A stretch of 64,000 nt of DNA from Psychrobacter urativorans (GTDB taxonomy: Bacteria > Pseudomonadota > Gammaproteobacteria > Pseudomonadales > Moraxellaceae). Made by a program: the position numbers and the translations under genes. Location: the NCBI RefSeq assembly GCF_001298525.1, contig NZ_CP012678.1, positions 62,001-126,000 of the forward strand, written 5' to 3'. Positions 27,714 to 36,721 of the stretch are shown here, in pieces; position 1 is the first letter of the stretch; every line of letters begins with the position of its first letter. The notes below the pieces were generated by a model. It was not told where the DNA came from. It did no database searches and saw only the letters and a program-made list of their open reading frames with translations.

Positions 27714-27821
27714 TTAGCGTTTTATAACGTATTTTAATTGATTTTTAAGGTTCGCTTATTAATATCGATTAAAATATAATGTACGCATTTATATCCATAT
27801 TGATTGCTTTGAGACTTTATT

Positions 27822-28421
27822 ATGAAAACGTTCGTTTGGTTATTTATTGCAGTGACGATGTTGGTAATTGTGGTTGGGGTGACGATATTTAATCAATTGG
27901 TACGTGGACGTAATCAGGCAAAAAATGGCTTTGCGCAAATAGATGTGCAGCTAAAGCGCCGTCATGATTTGATTCCTAATTTGGTGGAAACCGCAAAGCG
28001 CTATTTAGCGCATGAGGAAGAGACGCTCACACGGGTCATTAGTGCCCGTAATCGTGCCCAAAATCTGCAAGATTCTAGCAAGCATCAGCCTGAATCGTTG
28101 GAACATATGGCGCTGTTTGCGCAAGCAGAAGGGATGCTGTCCAAAGCGCTCGGGCAGTTTTATGCGGTTGTGGAGGCGTATCCTGAGCTAAAAGCGGACA
28201 GCTTAATTAAAGAGTTGATGGATGAGTTGACCAATACCGAGAATCGCATCGGTTTTGCGCGTCAGCATTATAATGACAGTGTGATGTTTTATAATAATAA
28301 TCGCGAAGTGTTTCCAAATAATTTAGTGAGTACGACCTTTGGTTTTCGTCCGTTAAGTCCATTGGTATTTGCCGATAAAGCAATGATTAGCCAAGCGCCT
28401 AAGGTTAATTTTAATCAGTAA
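27822..28421 (+). CDS. lemA: LemA-family protein
   Basis: The 199-residue protein has one N-terminal membrane anchor (about 3-25) and the LemA helical domain with the signature FAQIDVQLKRRHDLIPNLVETAKRY, and later ENRIGFARQHYNDSVMFYNN. LemA proteins are membrane-anchored with the bulk outside or in the periplasm; biochemical role is unsettled. It stands directly before an M48 metalloprotease, a recurrent pairing in bacteria. Its last codons and stop are part of a 28-base duplication. Confidence 0.92.
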   Translation: MKTFVWLFIAVTMLVIVVGVTIFNQLVRGRNQAKNGFAQIDVQLKRRHDLIPNLVETAKRYLAHEEETLTRVISARNRAQNLQDSSKHQPESLEHMALFAQAEGMLSKALGQFYAVVEAYPELKADSLIKELMDELTNTENRIGFARQHYNDSVMFYNNNREVFPNNLVSTTFGFRPLSPLVFADKAMISQAPKVNFNQ

Positions 28422-28462
28422 TGCGCCTAAGGTTAATTTAATCAGTAATTTTAACCAGTAAT
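28395..28462 (+). repeat. 28-base tandem duplication over the lemA stop codon
   Basis: The block starting GCGCCTAAGGTTAATTTTAA occurs at 28395-28422 and again at 28423-28449 with one T lost. A third partial copy (TTTTAACCAGTAAT) ends at 28462. The first copy contains the lemA stop codon. Confidence 0.8.
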
Positions 28463-28507
28463 ATCAACCCGCTTTTTTAATAAAATGACTGATAAGCTTT
28501 GGAGTGA

Positions 28508-31504
28508 ATGTTGGCTGGGTTTGAGCAAGATGAACGCATAGATTTTTTTGCTGAACAGCGTACCCGCACGCGGCGTAGTCTATTGCTCTATGGGTTATTT
28601 TTGCTCATTGTCTTGGCGCATATGGCAGTAGCGCTAGGTATTATGGCGTTATTATTAACCGTTTTTACTGGCGGCATTTATCATTGGGTGTTGGTGCTGG
28701 TTATTATTTGGACGTTATTTAGCTTCATTATCGGAAGTTTTTTAGAATATCGTCGCCTAAAGGCAGGCGGACGCGCCATTGCTCAGCGGGTCGGAGCGAT
28801 TCGCTTATTTATTGATAATAGCCATGACGCTTGGGAGCATAGTCAGGGCATAGCGCATCAGCACGAATCGTTAATGCCTGTGCGCTATACCTCGCGGCAT
28901 ATCGCGGTGCGTCATGAGCGTGATTTTCCAGCGGTGTACCGACGCTATTATGAGTTTGCACAGCAGTTAGCCATTGCTTCGGGATTGACCATGCCGATAT
29001 TGTATGTGCTGCCTAATGAGCAAGGGATTAATGGCTTTGTGGCAGGTCGGCACAGCAATGATATGGTGATGGTCGTCACGCAAGGGGCGCTCGATAAGTT
29101 GTCCGATGAGGCGCTATATGGTCTTATTGGGCATGAGTATGGGCATATTTTGCACGGCGATGCGAAGTTTAATCTACAGTTAATGGTCGTGCTGGCAGGG
29201 TTGCAATTACTCTATGATTGGAGTAATTCAATCAATAATTTTTCTGCTCAAGGGACGTCACGACATACCAGTTACTTTGATGACGCGGTTAATCAAACTA
29301 TGCCGTTATCTCAACGAGAGGTTGATGCTAGAGCGCGCAGTACAGAAGCACAGACAGCGAATTTCACCTCGCATAGTGAATGGGTCACTTATTGGCAATC
29401 TCAGTCACAGTCTCAATTTCAAATACAACACCGAGCTTTATCAACCCATTCTTTATCCCTATTAACCTCTAGTAGCGCTGAGCCTGATCGTAGCTCACCG
29501 CGTAATATTTGGACGTTAATCGTCCACGCTTTTAGCTTTTCGAGTATGGCAAGTGCGCAATTAATTAAGCACAGTTTTAACCGTGAGCGCGAGCTATTGG
29601 CGGACGCGACCAGTATTCAGCTCACGCGTTCGCCTGCTATTTTAGAAACCTTAAAAGCCATTCATCAAGACCCATTAGGCTCACGGTTATCGGACACCAC
29701 CGATATTAACGGGCTGAGTCACTTCTTTTTTGCCAGTAGTGGCGCAGATTTAGGCGACGTATCATGGTTTGCTACCCATCCGAGCTTGTCTGAACGTATG
29801 AGCGCGATTAATGCCAACGCTTATCAAGACTTTGCGGTACAAGTGGCGCAGCAGAAACGCTTAAACCAACAAAAAATTAAAGAAATCTATGAGCAGCGTC
29901 GGTTGGGTGATTGGAGTGAACGCTATGCTAGTATTAACCTTAATAATTTCCCTATCAATAACAATACTAAAGCCGACGCTGAACAAGTAATTTCACCTGA
30001 TAATAATACATTGGCTGAACCTGCTGGCTTAACTCAGCCGGAAGATAACGAAGAAGGATTGTCTTTTAAACAAGAAGTGGATGTGATTATTGATGGGCGT
30101 TTACAGGTTAATATTGCCGCTGATAAGGATATGATTGCGCAGGAATTGTTAAAACCGTGGCAAGCATTGCCTGATAATGACTTACCTGCTGATAAACTTG
30201 TAGAGTTGGCGGATATTCAGCAAGTGTCTCTACCACATTATCTGCTGAATCACAGTCACCATCCGCTAGGCGCACTGGCACTGATTGAAGCTGTAATGTT
30301 GTGTCACCAAGATCATGCTTTATCGACGGCTACTACCTATAGTCTCACTGATATTTGGTGCGGTTTGGCTCAATCAGGCGCTGCAGCAGAAAATTCAGAT
30401 AATAATTTAGTTGCTAACCTCCATCACTTAATATTACCGCATACTATCGATGCCAAGCTCTTAGAAATAGTCGCCACTCTGGATAGGCGTTTAGATAGTA
30501 GTTTAATAGCCATCGCACTGAATCAGTTACGCAAACAGGACTTATCACTCCTGACGATAGAGCAGTTGCAGCAGCAAAGTCTAATGAGTCATCGTTTTCA
30601 AGATCAGCAACATTATGAACAACAGCAAAAATGTCGTGCGATGCTATTACGTTATCAGCAAGGGTTTATCAAGCTATTTAATCATCAATTAACTGCTGAT
30701 TTAACTTCCAGTCAACCTTGTTGTCAACATAGCATGACCGATATACAGTCAGAAATAGCGCCAACTAAAAATAAAACCTTATCTATTATATCTTTGTGGC
30801 AAGCGCTACATTTGCAGCAGTTACTGCCTGTATTATCACAAGTATTAGGTTCTAATAACGGTGCTGATAACAAGGGGCATGATAATAAGAAAAATGCGGA
30901 TAAGGAAAATGCTGATAAGAAAAACGATAATAAGCCGATAAGCGATAGAGCCTATTCGGCTGTTTTGCAAGCTAGATTACCGGATAGTATTGCTCAGCTT
31001 GATCCATCAGGGAATATTTTTGCAGGATTAAGTACTGGTAAGCGTACTATGTTGATTGTATTTGCCTATCGCCTTGCTAAAGATGCCGTGTTAAAAAATA
31101 AGCGTCAAGACCAAATAAAGGCATATTTATCAAACCATAATATCTGTTATGTCACAGATTTAAGACGCCATGCCCGTTTAATTGATATCGATTTATCAGT
31201 AGTAAAGGATGCCGATTTACAATGGTTATTATTAACCGCGCAACGCCTAAATAGTATTCAGCTATTTGCCATTATTGATACGATAGCAGCCTATACACCT
31301 GAGCCAAGAACGACAGCATCTACTGCGGATAACTCACATAACAACCGGCCAACTAGCAGCCAAATAGCTTATAATACGCACCGGCTATGGCTGAGCACCT
31401 TGCATACCGTCATGTTGCACGATACGATCATCAGTCAAGACGAATATGACTGCTTGACCTTATTAGCAGAGCATTGGCTTGGCGTCCGTCAGTTATGCGA
31501 TTGA
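28508..31504 (+). CDS. M48-family zinc metallopeptidase with long C-terminal extension
   Basis: The 998-residue protein has two N-terminal membrane helices (about 25-52 and 58-80), then an M48 peptidase domain with the zinc motif HEYGH at 209-213 and the third ligand Glu in NRERELLADA. A second hydrophobic stretch (HAFSFSSMASAQ) lies before that Glu, as in HtpX-like enzymes. From about 460 onwards no known domain is recognised; a low-complexity Asn/Asp/Lys stretch lies near 780-815. At nearly 1000 residues it is far longer than HtpX (~290). The C-terminal ~180 residues look folded. It follows lemA by 86 bases and may act with it in envelope quality control (inference). Confidence 0.85.
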   Translation: MLAGFEQDERIDFFAEQRTRTRRSLLLYGLFLLIVLAHMAVALGIMALLLTVFTGGIYHWVLVLVIIWTLFSFIIGSFLEYRRLKAGGRAIAQRVGAIRLFIDNSHDAWEHSQGIAHQHESLMPVRYTSRHIAVRHERDFPAVYRRYYEFAQQLAIASGLTMPILYVLPNEQGINGFVAGRHSNDMVMVVTQGALDKLSDEALYGLIGHEYGHILHGDAKFNLQLMVVLAGLQLLYDWSNSINNFSAQGTSRHTSYFDDAVNQTMPLSQREVDARARSTEAQTANFTSHSEWVTYWQSQSQSQFQIQHRALSTHSLSLLTSSSAEPDRSSPRNIWTLIVHAFSFSSMASAQLIKHSFNRERELLADATSIQLTRSPAILETLKAIHQDPLGSRLSDTTDINGLSHFFFASSGADLGDVSWFATHPSLSERMSAINANAYQDFAVQVAQQKRLNQQKIKEIYEQRRLGDWSERYASINLNNFPINNNTKADAEQVISPDNNTLAEPAGLTQPEDNEEGLSFKQEVDVIIDGRLQVNIAADKDMIAQELLKPWQALPDNDLPADKLVELADIQQVSLPHYLLNHSHHPLGALALIEAVMLCHQDHALSTATTYSLTDIWCGLAQSGAAAENSDNNLVANLHHLILPHTIDAKLLEIVATLDRRLDSSLIAIALNQLRKQDLSLLTIEQLQQQSLMSHRFQDQQHYEQQQKCRAMLLRYQQGFIKLFNHQLTADLTSSQPCCQHSMTDIQSEIAPTKNKTLSIISLWQALHLQQLLPVLSQVLGSNNGADNKGHDNKKNADKENADKKNDNKPISDRAYSAVLQARLPDSIAQLDPSGNIFAGLSTGKRTMLIVFAYRLAKDAVLKNKRQDQIKAYLSNHNICYVTDLRRHARLIDIDLSVVKDADLQWLLLTAQRLNSIQLFAIIDTIAAYTPEPRTTASTADNSHNNRPTSSQIAYNTHRLWLSTLHTVMLHDTIISQDEYDCLTLLAEHWLGVRQLCD

Positions 31505-31585
31505 TGATTTAGGCTGCCACTAGCGTTTAAATCTTTAGCCCATCAATAAGTAAGTGGTTATAAATAACTAGGATAGTACCCAATC

Positions 31586-32380
31586 ATGAGTGACACGCAA
31601 GACGAGATACGCTTAAACACACGCCAAATGCAACAACGTCAGATACTGGCGATGATGGGGATACCGCAATGGGTACAGCCAGACTCACCAACGATAAATA
31701 TGGCAGATATTATACTGCCAGAAGCTCATTTAAATCAGCGCGCAGTTACAGAAACACATGGTTTAAATGTTGAACCAAACAACGCTCAGGTTTTAGCGCC
31801 TTTGTATAACGCACCCGTGTTATCTGCTAACGAAGGCATCATTGAAGCGTATGTAGACGCGTTATCACAAAGTCCGGTGAATCCTAGTGATGAAAATAAT
31901 CTTTTTCCAACGCTAGAAAAAACATATCGTATTGATACGCTGTCTGATGCATCGCAAATACTCGAACCACTCATCAATGACGTGGATAACCAAGCATCAA
32001 GTGATCATCATACCACCATTGCGCCATTTGACTTGCAAGGCGGATGCTATGGTAATTGGGTATTATTGGTCGATATCCAAGCACTGAATCATGACAGCCA
32101 AAAATTGTGGCAAAATATCACGCACGCGTTGTCACTCTCTTGTGAGACCAGCTCTTTTCCCATTTGTGCCGGCATGGATACTGTTGAGCTTGCCAATGCC
32201 AGTCTCGCCGGTTATATCTTTAAGTTGGGTAGACGCGAGGATATCCAAGTGGCGGTCTTGACGGCATTACCAGATGGATTGATACATCCCAATTTTGTGA
32301 GCGTACCGACATTAACTGATATGCTTAACGATGCCAGCCTAAAGCGTAAGTTGTGGAATAGTTTGTCAAATCAGCAATAA
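31586..32380 (+). CDS. probable DNA polymerase III psi subunit (HolD-like), divergent
   Basis: Both ends of this 264-residue protein resemble E. coli HolD. The N-terminus has QQRQILAMMGIPQWV, compared with HolD's WQLQQLGITQWSL, the segment that binds the clamp loader. The C-terminus has VPTLTDMLNDASLKRKLWNSL, compared with SPALTDLRANPTARAALWQQI. An inner strand GNWVLLVDIQAL resembles the HolD core. About 120 extra residues, mostly polar, lie after the N-terminal motif (about 40-140). Psi links chi and SSB to the clamp loader. This comparison is from memory, not a search; the alternative is an unrelated hypothetical protein. It is not next to rimI, the usual HolD neighbour. Confidence 0.6.
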   Translation: MSDTQDEIRLNTRQMQQRQILAMMGIPQWVQPDSPTINMADIILPEAHLNQRAVTETHGLNVEPNNAQVLAPLYNAPVLSANEGIIEAYVDALSQSPVNPSDENNLFPTLEKTYRIDTLSDASQILEPLINDVDNQASSDHHTTIAPFDLQGGCYGNWVLLVDIQALNHDSQKLWQNITHALSLSCETSSFPICAGMDTVELANASLAGYIFKLGRREDIQVAVLTALPDGLIHPNFVSVPTLTDMLNDASLKRKLWNSLSNQQ

Positions 32381-32416
32381 AAAATGACTCAAATCTTTAA
32401 ATGAGTGCTATTTTTA
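32381..32416 (+). terminator. possible terminator after the HolD-like gene
   Basis: AAAAATGACTCA and TGAGTGCTATTTTT can pair imperfectly, with a T run at the end. It begins right at the stop codon. The hairpin is weak. Confidence 0.4.
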
Positions 32417-32577
32417 ATAAAAATTTGATAAATAGCATAATATACTTTCGTTAAAAATAAGCCATGTTGCATTCGATGCGGTACTGATTTAAAGTAAGAC
32501 GGTTGTTGCAAGCACGAGTTACACACTCTCAGTTATCGCGATTCTTTTGTTACTACTTCACACCTAGGATAATAATC

Positions 32578-33687
32578 ATGACCACATCAACCGCCCCGCA
32601 TCGCCTACCGAATTTCTGTGCAGGTCCGGCAGCCATTCCTACCCCTGTCTTAATGCGTGCCCAAGAGGAACTGCTAGATTGGCAAGGTCGCGGACTGTCA
32701 GTGATGGAAATGAGCCATCGCAGTAAGGATTATATTGCCATTACCCAAAAGGCAGAAACTCAGCTGCGCTCGTTGATGGAGATTCCAGATAATTATAAAG
32801 TGCTGTTTTTGCAAGGTGGCGCAAGTTTGCAGTTTTCTGCTATTCCGCTGAATCTATTAAATGGTGGACGTGCCGATTACCTAACCACAGGGGCGTGGTC
32901 AGGTAAAGCCATAAAAGAGGCACAACGTTATGCCGCGCTAGGCTTAGGTGAGATTAACTTAGTCGCAACGGGCAAAGAGAGTAACTTTACGGATGTGCCT
33001 GCGCAAAGTGAGTGGAATATTAGTGACGATGCGTCTTATTTTCATTATTGTGCCAATGAGACCATTCACGGTTTACAAATATTTGAGCCACCACAAGTTG
33101 ATGCGCCTATCATCGTTGATATGTCATCTTGTATTTTGTCACAGCCGATAGACGTGTCAAAGTTTGGTATGATTTACGCTGGTGCGCAAAAAAATATTGG
33201 TCCTGCAGGATTGGTTATTGTCATCATTCGCGAGGATTTATTAGGGCAGGCGAGTGAGTGGTGTCCTATGCTGCTTAATTACGAACATCAAGTAGATAAA
33301 GAGTCGATGTCCAATACCCCAGCCACTTATTCTTGGTATTTAGCTGGCTTAGTATTTGACTGGTTAGAAGAGCAGGGTGGCATTGCTGCTATTGGTAAAA
33401 TTAATCAGCAAAAAGCGGCATTATTGTACGATACCATTGATAACAGCACTTTTTATAATAACCCAGTAGCGCCTAAACATCGCTCTATCATGAACGTGCC
33501 GTTTACCCTAGCATACAGTAATCTTGATAAAGTATTCTTAGAAGAATCAGAAAAAGCAGGCTTGCTTAATCTAAAAGGTCATCGTGATGTGGGCGGTATG
33601 CGAGCCAGTATCTATAATGCCGTACCGCTTGAGTGGGTACAGCTGTTGGTCGACTTTATGAAAGATTTTGAAAAAAAATACGCCTAA
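32578..33687 (+). CDS. serC: phosphoserine aminotransferase SerC
   Basis: SerC transaminates 3-phosphohydroxypyruvate to phosphoserine in serine synthesis and, with PdxA, also acts in pyridoxal phosphate synthesis. Motifs: NFCAGPAAIP at the N-terminus, LFLQGGASLQF, and the PLP lysine in GAQKNIGPAGL, with the C-terminal GHRDVGGMRASIYNA. The frame extends 25 codons upstream, but the ATG at 32578 has AGGA eight bases before it and gives the expected N-terminus (369 residues; E. coli 362). Confidence 0.97.
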   Translation: MTTSTAPHRLPNFCAGPAAIPTPVLMRAQEELLDWQGRGLSVMEMSHRSKDYIAITQKAETQLRSLMEIPDNYKVLFLQGGASLQFSAIPLNLLNGGRADYLTTGAWSGKAIKEAQRYAALGLGEINLVATGKESNFTDVPAQSEWNISDDASYFHYCANETIHGLQIFEPPQVDAPIIVDMSSCILSQPIDVSKFGMIYAGAQKNIGPAGLVIVIIREDLLGQASEWCPMLLNYEHQVDKESMSNTPATYSWYLAGLVFDWLEEQGGIAAIGKINQQKAALLYDTIDNSTFYNNPVAPKHRSIMNVPFTLAYSNLDKVFLEESEKAGLLNLKGHRDVGGMRASIYNAVPLEWVQLLVDFMKDFEKKYA

Positions 33688-33726
33688 GCTCATATGGCTA
33701 AGTTTAAAAGATAACTTTCATAGCAA

Positions 33727-33760
33727 TAAAAAACGTCGCTACAATAGTGGCGTTTTTTTA
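33727..33760 (+). terminator. serC terminator
   Basis: AAAAAACGTCGCTA pairs with the TAGTGGCGTTTTTT arm (two G-T pairs), followed by T's. It lies 40 bases after the serC stop. Confidence 0.82.
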
Positions 33761-33893
33761 TCTGAAAAGAATTTACCTGAGCGCATTACTGCAAAGCATT
33801 AGGTTAAAAAAGCTAAGTTTGATATGATAATTTCCATAAATGGCATCTCATGATGCCACTCTTATTTCTAATTGCAGGTGTGCTATCACTATC

Positions 33894-35744
33894 ATGCTCA
33901 CAAAAATAATGCCCAAAAAAAATAAGCTGATAACAGCCATTCTGCTCAGCCTAACTATCGGCTGGGTATCTAGCAGTGTTGCTGCACCCATTACGACGTC
34001 GGCACTTGGACATAATAGTACCGCTGAGTATGTTGATGCGCCCTTTATGCCTTACGCCAATCCAAATGCCCCAACGGGCGGCACGCTGTCACTTGATGTA
34101 CGCGGCACTTTTAATAGCGCCAATAAATGGATGACGACTGGCGTAGCGATGATTGGCACCGATTATCTCTATGATACCTTGATGACGGGCTCCTTAAACG
34201 AAGCCTTTACCATGTATCCGCAGCTGGCAACGAGCGTTACTTATGACCCTGATGACAGCAGTTGGATTATTTATCACATCAATCCAAAAGCACGGTTTTG
34301 GGATGGCACACCGGTTACCAGTAGCGACGTTAAGGCGACTTATGACGCATTATTGACTAAAGGTCCCATGTTTGTTCGCAGCTATTTGGGTGATATTAAA
34401 GAGGTTAAAACCCTTGATAAGCAACAAGTAAAATTCATCTTTAAATCTAATGATAATAAGGAAATATTACTCACGGTTGGTCAATTTCCAATTTTTGCCA
34501 AGTCCTCTATTGATGCCAATTTTGAAAAAATAAGCTTAACGCCATTGATGGGTAGTGGTCCTTATCAGCTCGGACGTGTTGATGTTGGGCGCTCCGTCAG
34601 CTATGTGCGTGACCCAAATTATTGGGGTCGCGAGCTAATGGTCAATCGGGGTCGCTATAATTTTGATATGATTAAGTTCGTCTATTATCAGAGTGATGAG
34701 ATTGCTTTTGAAGGCTTTAAATCAGGTCAATATCGCTTTCGTCCCGAAAACAAAGCCTCTAACTGGGCAACAGGATATAATTTCCCTGCTGTCAAAGCAG
34801 GATTGATTAATAAAGAATCGATAACCAGTCAAAATCCAGTGCCCATGCAAGGGCTTGTCATGAATATACGCCGACCGATTTTTCAAGATATTCGCGTCCG
34901 CCAAGCCTTAACGGCGGCGTATGACTTTGAATGGATGAATAAAACTTTATTTTATGGTCAGTATGAGCGCCTGCAAAGCTTTTTTCATGGCTCAGAGCTT
35001 GCCGCAATGGGCACACCATCAAGTGCAGAAATGCAAATTATAACGCCTTTATTATCAAAGCTTGAACCGCTACAGCGCCAAGCGGTATTGGATGAATGGC
35101 AATTGCCTGCGAGTGATGGCGGCGGTTTTAATCGTCAAGAATTATTAAAGGCGCGGCAATTATTATTAGATGCCGGATTTTATTATAAAAATATGCAGCT
35201 GTATCAACCAGATGGTAAGCGTGCCGAGATTGAAGTGTTAATGACGGGCGATACCATGGGGCGGGTATTGCTGCCTTATATTCGTAATTTAACGCGCTTA
35301 GGTTTTGATACCCAATTACGCCAAGTTGATGGACCACAGTACTACGAGCGCATGCGCAACTTTGATTATGATATGACCGTTGATGTGTTTGCGCAGAGTT
35401 TATCTCCCGGTGCTGAGCAAGCGGCTTTTTGGGGCAGTATTGCCGCTGATGAGGCGGGTAATAATAATACCATCGGTATTAAAAATGAGGCTATTGATAG
35501 CGTTATCGCTAAACTTAGTGATGCCAAAAGTCGTGAAGATATTGTCTTATATACTCATGTGCTTGACCGTTTATTGCGGGCTGGATATTATTTAGTCCCG
35601 TTATATGGTAAGTCAGAAACCAATGTTGCCTACTGGAATCAATATCGTCATGCTGAAAAACTACCGACGAATGCGGTTGGTATTGATTACTGGTGGGTCG
35701 ATAAAAAAGCGGAAGCACGCGTTGATAAATATCTTGGACAATAA
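33894..35744 (+). CDS. yejA: YejA-like peptide ABC transporter substrate-binding protein
   Basis: This is a periplasmic family 5 solute-binding protein of ~616 residues. A signal peptide is clear: MPKKNKL, a hydrophobic core, cleavage near SSVAAP. The mature N-terminus shows the YejA-type FMPYANPNAPTGGTLSLD, and later PVPMQGLVMNIRRPIFQDIRVRQAL and DYDMTVDVF. YejA in E. coli binds microcin C and peptides. The frame runs back to 33840; ATG 33894 is chosen as the best fit to a normal signal peptide, but its ribosome site (AGGTG) is distant and ATG 33909 is possible. The matching permeases and ATPase follow after gloB. Confidence 0.9.
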   Translation: MLTKIMPKKNKLITAILLSLTIGWVSSSVAAPITTSALGHNSTAEYVDAPFMPYANPNAPTGGTLSLDVRGTFNSANKWMTTGVAMIGTDYLYDTLMTGSLNEAFTMYPQLATSVTYDPDDSSWIIYHINPKARFWDGTPVTSSDVKATYDALLTKGPMFVRSYLGDIKEVKTLDKQQVKFIFKSNDNKEILLTVGQFPIFAKSSIDANFEKISLTPLMGSGPYQLGRVDVGRSVSYVRDPNYWGRELMVNRGRYNFDMIKFVYYQSDEIAFEGFKSGQYRFRPENKASNWATGYNFPAVKAGLINKESITSQNPVPMQGLVMNIRRPIFQDIRVRQALTAAYDFEWMNKTLFYGQYERLQSFFHGSELAAMGTPSSAEMQIITPLLSKLEPLQRQAVLDEWQLPASDGGGFNRQELLKARQLLLDAGFYYKNMQLYQPDGKRAEIEVLMTGDTMGRVLLPYIRNLTRLGFDTQLRQVDGPQYYERMRNFDYDMTVDVFAQSLSPGAEQAAFWGSIAADEAGNNNTIGIKNEAIDSVIAKLSDAKSREDIVLYTHVLDRLLRAGYYLVPLYGKSETNVAYWNQYRHAEKLPTNAVGIDYWWVDKKAEARVDKYLGQ

Positions 35745-35889
35745 GCTATTATCATAATAGTAAACGGTTAAGGTATGATGGACAGGATTTTTAGGACATG
35801 GCATTGATAAAATATGGCATCAAGATAGTCAAGTCATCGCCTTTAACTATTTGATAAAAACCAAAGATAATTTTTGCTAAGGATTTAAT

Positions 35890-36669
35890 ATGAGTATCCA
35901 TATCCACCCGATTAAAGCATTTAATGACAATTATATTTGGACGTTAATTAATGAAGGTAATAAACAAGCCATCGTGATTGATCCCGGTCAATCCGCGCCA
36001 GTAATCGATTATTTAGAAGCACACGGACTGGAGCTGACCGCGATTTGGACGACTCATCATCACCATGACCATATTGGCGGTGTGGCTGAGTTACAAGAGT
36101 ATTTTCCAATGACTCACCTTGTTGCGCACAGTGAGCACAATGTTGACGAAGACCAAACGGTTAAAGACGGCAGCAAGGTCAGCGCTTGGGGTTACTCTGC
36201 CCAAGTTTGGGATATCTCAGGACATACTGCGAGCCATATCGCTTATATTTTAGATATTGATGGACTTAAGCATTGTTTTTGCGGGGACACTTTATTTAGT
36301 GGCGGTTGTGGTCGCGTCTTTACCGGCACAATTGAGCAACTCTATGACAGCTTTAAACGCTTAAATGGCTTGCCTGCGGAGACGCTGCTATATCCGGCAC
36401 ATGAATATACTGCCAGTAATATGCGCTTTGGTTTATCTATCGAGCCTGAAAATATAGCCATACAGCAAGCATTGCTGCAAGCGGAAGAAAAAACAGCGCA
36501 GGGCATTCCAACCTTACCGGTAACGTTAGAACATGAACGCGCCGTGAACGTATTTTTGCGTGCAGATAAGCTGAGTGTGATTGCAGGGGTAGAGACAAAA
36601 ACGAAGCTTGTAGATAATAAGCCTTTGACGGTATTTGCAGCGTTACGTGCGCTTAAGAATAATTTTTAA
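35890..36669 (+). CDS. gloB: hydroxyacylglutathione hydrolase (glyoxalase II) GloB
   Basis: GloB hydrolyses S-lactoylglutathione to lactate and glutathione in methylglyoxal detoxification. The 259-residue metallo-beta-lactamase-fold protein shows THHHHDHIGG, the later metal-ligand His in SGHTASHI, CGDTLFSGGCGR with the bridging Asp, and LYPAHEYT. The ATG has AAGGA upstream. It lies between yejA and yejB in the same direction, with 145 and 52 base gaps and no terminator, so it appears to be inside the transporter operon. Confidence 0.96.
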   Translation: MSIHIHPIKAFNDNYIWTLINEGNKQAIVIDPGQSAPVIDYLEAHGLELTAIWTTHHHHDHIGGVAELQEYFPMTHLVAHSEHNVDEDQTVKDGSKVSAWGYSAQVWDISGHTASHIAYILDIDGLKHCFCGDTLFSGGCGRVFTGTIEQLYDSFKRLNGLPAETLLYPAHEYTASNMRFGLSIEPENIAIQQALLQAEEKTAQGIPTLPVTLEHERAVNVFLRADKLSVIAGVETKTKLVDNKPLTVFAALRALKNNF

Positions 36670-36721
36670 AAAATATTATTACTTTTAGCCATTATTATTC
36701 GTATTCTAGGAAGTCGCCATC

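Noticed and set aside
30870..30960. Tandem repeat of a mobile element in the M48 gene
   Set aside because: It is an imperfect Asn/Asp/Lys coding stretch without terminal repeats or target duplication.
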